Positions 50,078 to 52,132 of a stretch of 52,132 nt of DNA are shown here, piece by piece. Source of the stretch: HGM13233 sp900762805 (GTDB taxonomy: Bacteria > Bacillota > Clostridia > Oscillospirales > Ruminococcaceae). The stretch covers positions 1-52,132 of the forward strand of contig CALKMA010000040.1 in assembly GCA_937993755.1 (NCBI GenBank), written 5' to 3'. A model generated the notes under the pieces. That model saw nothing but the letters and a program-made list of their open reading frames with translations, did no database searches and had not been told where the DNA came from. The position numbers were made by a program, and so were the translations under genes. Numbering within the stretch: the first letter of the stretch is position 1; every line of letters begins with the position of its first letter.

Positions 50078-50233
50078 ATGCAGCTGAAACCATTAGCTTA
50101 CTTGAAACGGTGGAGAAAGCAGAACCAGATTTATATGCTCATCGTCCAGCTGCCCAAGGTGAATATCATACGGGACGATCAGACGGTAGAGCTGGCGGAG
50201 CATTTCGGAGCGGATTACCGGAAGGATTTTTGA
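50078..50233 (+). CDS. Short ORF, possible gene fragment
   Basis: The frame encodes 51 residues (MQLKPLAYLKRWRKQNQIYM ... AEHFGADYRKDF) after AAGGG. Lower GC and natural-looking protein composition set it apart from the surrounding shadow frames. The segment LKRWRKQ-IYMLIVQLP resembles part of an SGNH-type esterase. It may be a remnant; I cannot identify it firmly. Confidence 0.4.
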   Translation: MQLKPLAYLKRWRKQNQIYMLIVQLPKVNIIRDDQTVELAEHFGADYRKDF

Positions 50234-50304
50234 ATACTTGATATGTCACGCATGGCCCCAATAACGCAGTGTATCTGAAATTTATAATCTATTTCAAGAT
50301 AGAA

Positions 50305-50347
50305 GCATCCGCCCCTTTCTTACCAAGATAAGAGGCGGATGATTTTT
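50305..50347 (+). terminator. Intrinsic terminator before the AraC gene
   Basis: The hairpin CATCCGCC...GGCGGATG (50306-50341), with an inner CTTA/TAAG-like pairing, is followed by ATTTTTC on the forward strand. It would end transcripts coming from the Nudix side. Confidence 0.75.
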
Positions 50348-50389
50348 CTCCAACAAAAGCCTGTTGATCTTTTATGATGTACCGGGTAT

Positions 50390-51565
50390 TTAGCACTGAT
50401 GTTCGTTATCCCGATATTTTTTGGGGGTGATCCCGGTGACCCGCTTAAATACGGTCTGAAAATAGCTCTGAGATGAAAAGCCCAATTGATAAGCAATTTG
50501 TGCAATCGGCTTGTCGGCAGAGGCAAGCATTTCCTGCGCTTCGTTGACCTTTGTGCGCAAAATATAGTCATTTACCGTCATTCCGCAATCTTTTTTGAAC
50601 TGCACACACAAATATCCAGTGCTGACCCGCAAATTGCTTGCGATATCCTTTATGGTGATACGTGAGCCTAAATTCTGACGAACGTACTTTGCGACTTTGT
50701 TGGTTATGGCAGTATTTTCTGCACCGACTCTGGTATCAGCCACCAATCTGGTAATCGTCATCATAAAGGTATCCTTCAGCAGCTTTAGTTGGTCGATTTC
50801 GGTCGTGTTTTCCAATTCACGAATATAGCTATCCCCTAAATTAAGAGCAACCTCTTAATCCAGTCCGCCGGCGACGGCGGCTCTTTCTGCCAGAGCAATA
50901 TTGATAATGATCAGGTTTTTGATTGATCGCAGAGTATTCTCTGACAGCTTCCCCGGCGTGCCTTCAAAGGTGCTTTTGCGCAGAAGCTGATGAAGCTTAT
51001 TTACCATACCGTGCTTGACATAGGAACATAAAATCTGCTCATAATCGGCGTGGCCATGAAGCGTGTTTATCGTGGTGCCGGAGGTCGGGTCAGGCAGATC
51101 CATCGCGGGATACAGTGTACCATCAAGGGCCACATCACTCGTGTCTGCAATATACACGCCGTTTAGGAGATAATTGGTAAAGATAATGATCTGTATGAAT
51201 TTATTCGGAAAGAATCGGGGTGTGCAGTCAAAATAGTTTTTTAACAGTGTTGCGTCCAGTAACGGACGCTTTTCTTTTTTGAGTATCAGATACGCACGCT
51301 CCGTTGAGCAGTCAAATTCGGATACCGGCCCAAGAAGAACATAGGAATTTGGCGCGGCATGGATCATGCCGAAAAACAGATGATCGCTCGTACAAGCACA
51401 AGCAGCCTGCTTGTCCGAGGCTATCAGGCGTTCAGGCACAAGCTGAAGAAGCTCATTCAAATAGGGAGGCTTCACCGGCTGATAAACAACCTGCCCGTCC
51501 TTGAAGAGCGTTACGGGAATGGATGACATAGCGGCTATATTGTCCAGGATCAGAAAGATATCCAA
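50390..51565 (-). pseudogene. AraC-family regulator split by one in-frame TAA
   Basis: The reverse strand encodes an N-terminal sensor-like half (51565-50858, 236 residues ending AAVAGGLD). After a TAA (50857-50855) the same frame continues (EVALNLGDSYIRE...) into the two helix-turn-helix motifs of an AraC C-terminus (ITIKDIASNLRVSTGYLC and KPIAQIAYQLGFSSQSYF). No frameshift is needed. The whole would be about 391 residues, normal for this type. The stop replaces one residue, usually Pro in such a GGLxPE-like stretch. It is either a recent nonsense mutation or an assembly error. It is divergent from the arabinofuranosidase gene it probably controlled. Confidence 0.88.
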
Positions 51566-51676
51566 CGCATTCCCTCCAAATGATTAGGATTTCAAAATTA
51601 TTATAAAGAAATTGAAAGAAATAGTCAAGCCGCCGCTGTAAAATATATACAATTTAATGATGATAGGAGAGCGCAT

Positions 51677-52084
51677 ATGTGTGCAAAATGCAAAATTGCA
51701 ATAGGCAAGCCCTGTTCCAATGTATCGCCGGATCTGTTCGGTTTGTTTCTTGAGGACATCAACTGGGCATGTGAGGGTGGGCTCAATGCCAATTTGGTTA
51801 TGAATTACAGCTTTGAGGATACGTATATTGACCAGAAAACCACCGAAATTTCGCTTACTTCCGCAAAGAAGCCCGCGGCTATTCAAGCAGACCGTCTGAG
51901 ATACTGGCATGGCACAGGCTGCACATTGGAAAGCAGGAAATCCGATGGGATCAGTGAAAACAGCTGGTATGCCCGAATTACAGCAAGCCCGGACGGCACA
52001 CTTTCCAATCTGGGCTACAATGGGGGCAAGAAGCATGCCGGAAAGTGTGCCATGTGGTTTGCTCCGGGCCAAACTTATAGATAA
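51677..52084 (+). pseudogene. Alpha-L-arabinofuranosidase (GH51) N-terminus, truncated
   Basis: The first about 134 residues of a GH51 arabinofuranosidase, which removes arabinose from plant arabinoxylan or arabinan, are present. The signature N-terminus is clear: PDLFGLFLEDINWACEGGLNANLV, then NYSFEDTY and later KCAMWFAPGQTYR. Full enzymes are about 500 or more residues, so the catalytic acid/base and nucleophile are missing. The reading frame ends in TAA where the 53-bp terminal repeat begins (52080). AGGAGAG lies upstream of the ATG. The gene is either interrupted by a mobile element or misassembled at the repeat. Confidence 0.85.
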
Positions 52085-52132
52085 GGTACAATAACTTGCG
52101 CAAATTGAAAAAAGGATAAAAGAAGACATAGC
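52080..52132. repeat. Right copy of the 53-bp terminal inverted repeat
   Basis: This is the exact reverse complement of 3-55. It cuts the GH51 gene: coding similarity stops at the first base of the repeat. See the left copy for interpretation. Confidence 0.9.

Noticed and set aside
50017..50241. 74-codon forward frame after the Nudix gene
   Set aside because: It overlaps the Nudix end without a ribosome-binding site; the 51-codon frame at 50078 has more natural composition.
1..52132. Window as a circular molecule or phage with terminal repeats
   Set aside because: The terminal repeats are inverted, not direct, and the content is housekeeping chromosome, so circularity or a linear replicon is not supported.
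1..52132. tRNA, rRNA, tmRNA, SRP RNA or CRISPR arrays
   Set aside because: No cloverleaf with CCA end, conserved rRNA core, or evenly spaced repeats was seen in any spacer; a covariance search could still find a divergent small RNA.

Overview
The window looks like chromosome from an obligately anaerobic, high-GC Clostridia (probably Oscillospiraceae or a relative). The evidence is an NAD-linked electron-bifurcating [FeFe] hydrogenase operon, the Firmicutes order rimP-nusA-ylxR-ylxQ-infB-rbfA-DHH-truB-ribF, a TSCPD protein, M3 oligoendopeptidases, a yybP-ykoY (Mn2+) riboswitch, and clostridial mobile-element genes (TnpV, DUF3847, MobA/MobL relaxase). Species cannot be named from sequence alone.

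Layout. 1-2.9 kb: a lipoprotein and a reverse-strand M3 peptidase. 3.0-11.2 kb: ten co-directional genes, many with ATGA overlaps, ending in a strong terminator. The four structural subunits (HndA, HndB, HndC, HndD types) enclose six accessory genes: two DRTGG proteins, two HATPase proteins, a PHP phosphoesterase and an H-cluster sensor-like iron-sulfur protein. 11.5-13.5 kb: a second M3 peptidase with a disordered acidic tail. 14.0-17.8 kb (reverse): a GtrA-like membrane protein and a large MacB-type ABC ATPase/permease. 18.0-26.8 kb: a TSCPD protein and the translation/riboflavin operon, ending with an ECF transporter S component.

27.0-36.04 kb is an AT-richer island built of nested mobile elements. 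The inner element (about 6.9 kb, 28.78-35.67 kb) lies between two matching tyrosine-recombinase-like att sites. It carries an integrase, XRE repressor, excisionase-like protein, candidate oriT, relaxase, a cluster of orphan polymorphic-toxin immunity-like genes, and TnpV. The outer flanks hold remnants: DUF3847, a TfoX-like protein, a second MOBQ-like oriT, a methyltransferase whose start codon appears to be ATA, and a TnpV fragment.

36.3-44 kb is metal homeostasis: a CadC-like ArsR repressor with a near-consensus promoter/operator, an HMA chaperone and a P1B ATPase, then a Mn2+ riboswitch, an S9 peptidase and a P2-type cation ATPase. 44.5-46.8 kb: a polar amino-acid ABC importer. 47.4-50.2 kb: a membrane ferredoxin, PadR regulator, YjdF, Nudix hydrolase and a small unknown ORF. 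50.4-52.1 kb: an AraC regulator broken by one in-frame TAA, divergent from an alpha-L-arabinofuranosidase cut off by a 53-bp sequence. That same 53 bp occurs inverted at the other end of the window, which suggests both ends run into one multicopy repeat.

No rRNA, tRNA or CRISPR array was seen. The best candidates for something new are the six-gene sensory cassette inside the hydrogenase operon, the orphan-immunity cargo of the mobilizable element, and the Mn2+ riboswitch upstream of a peptidase/ATPase pair.
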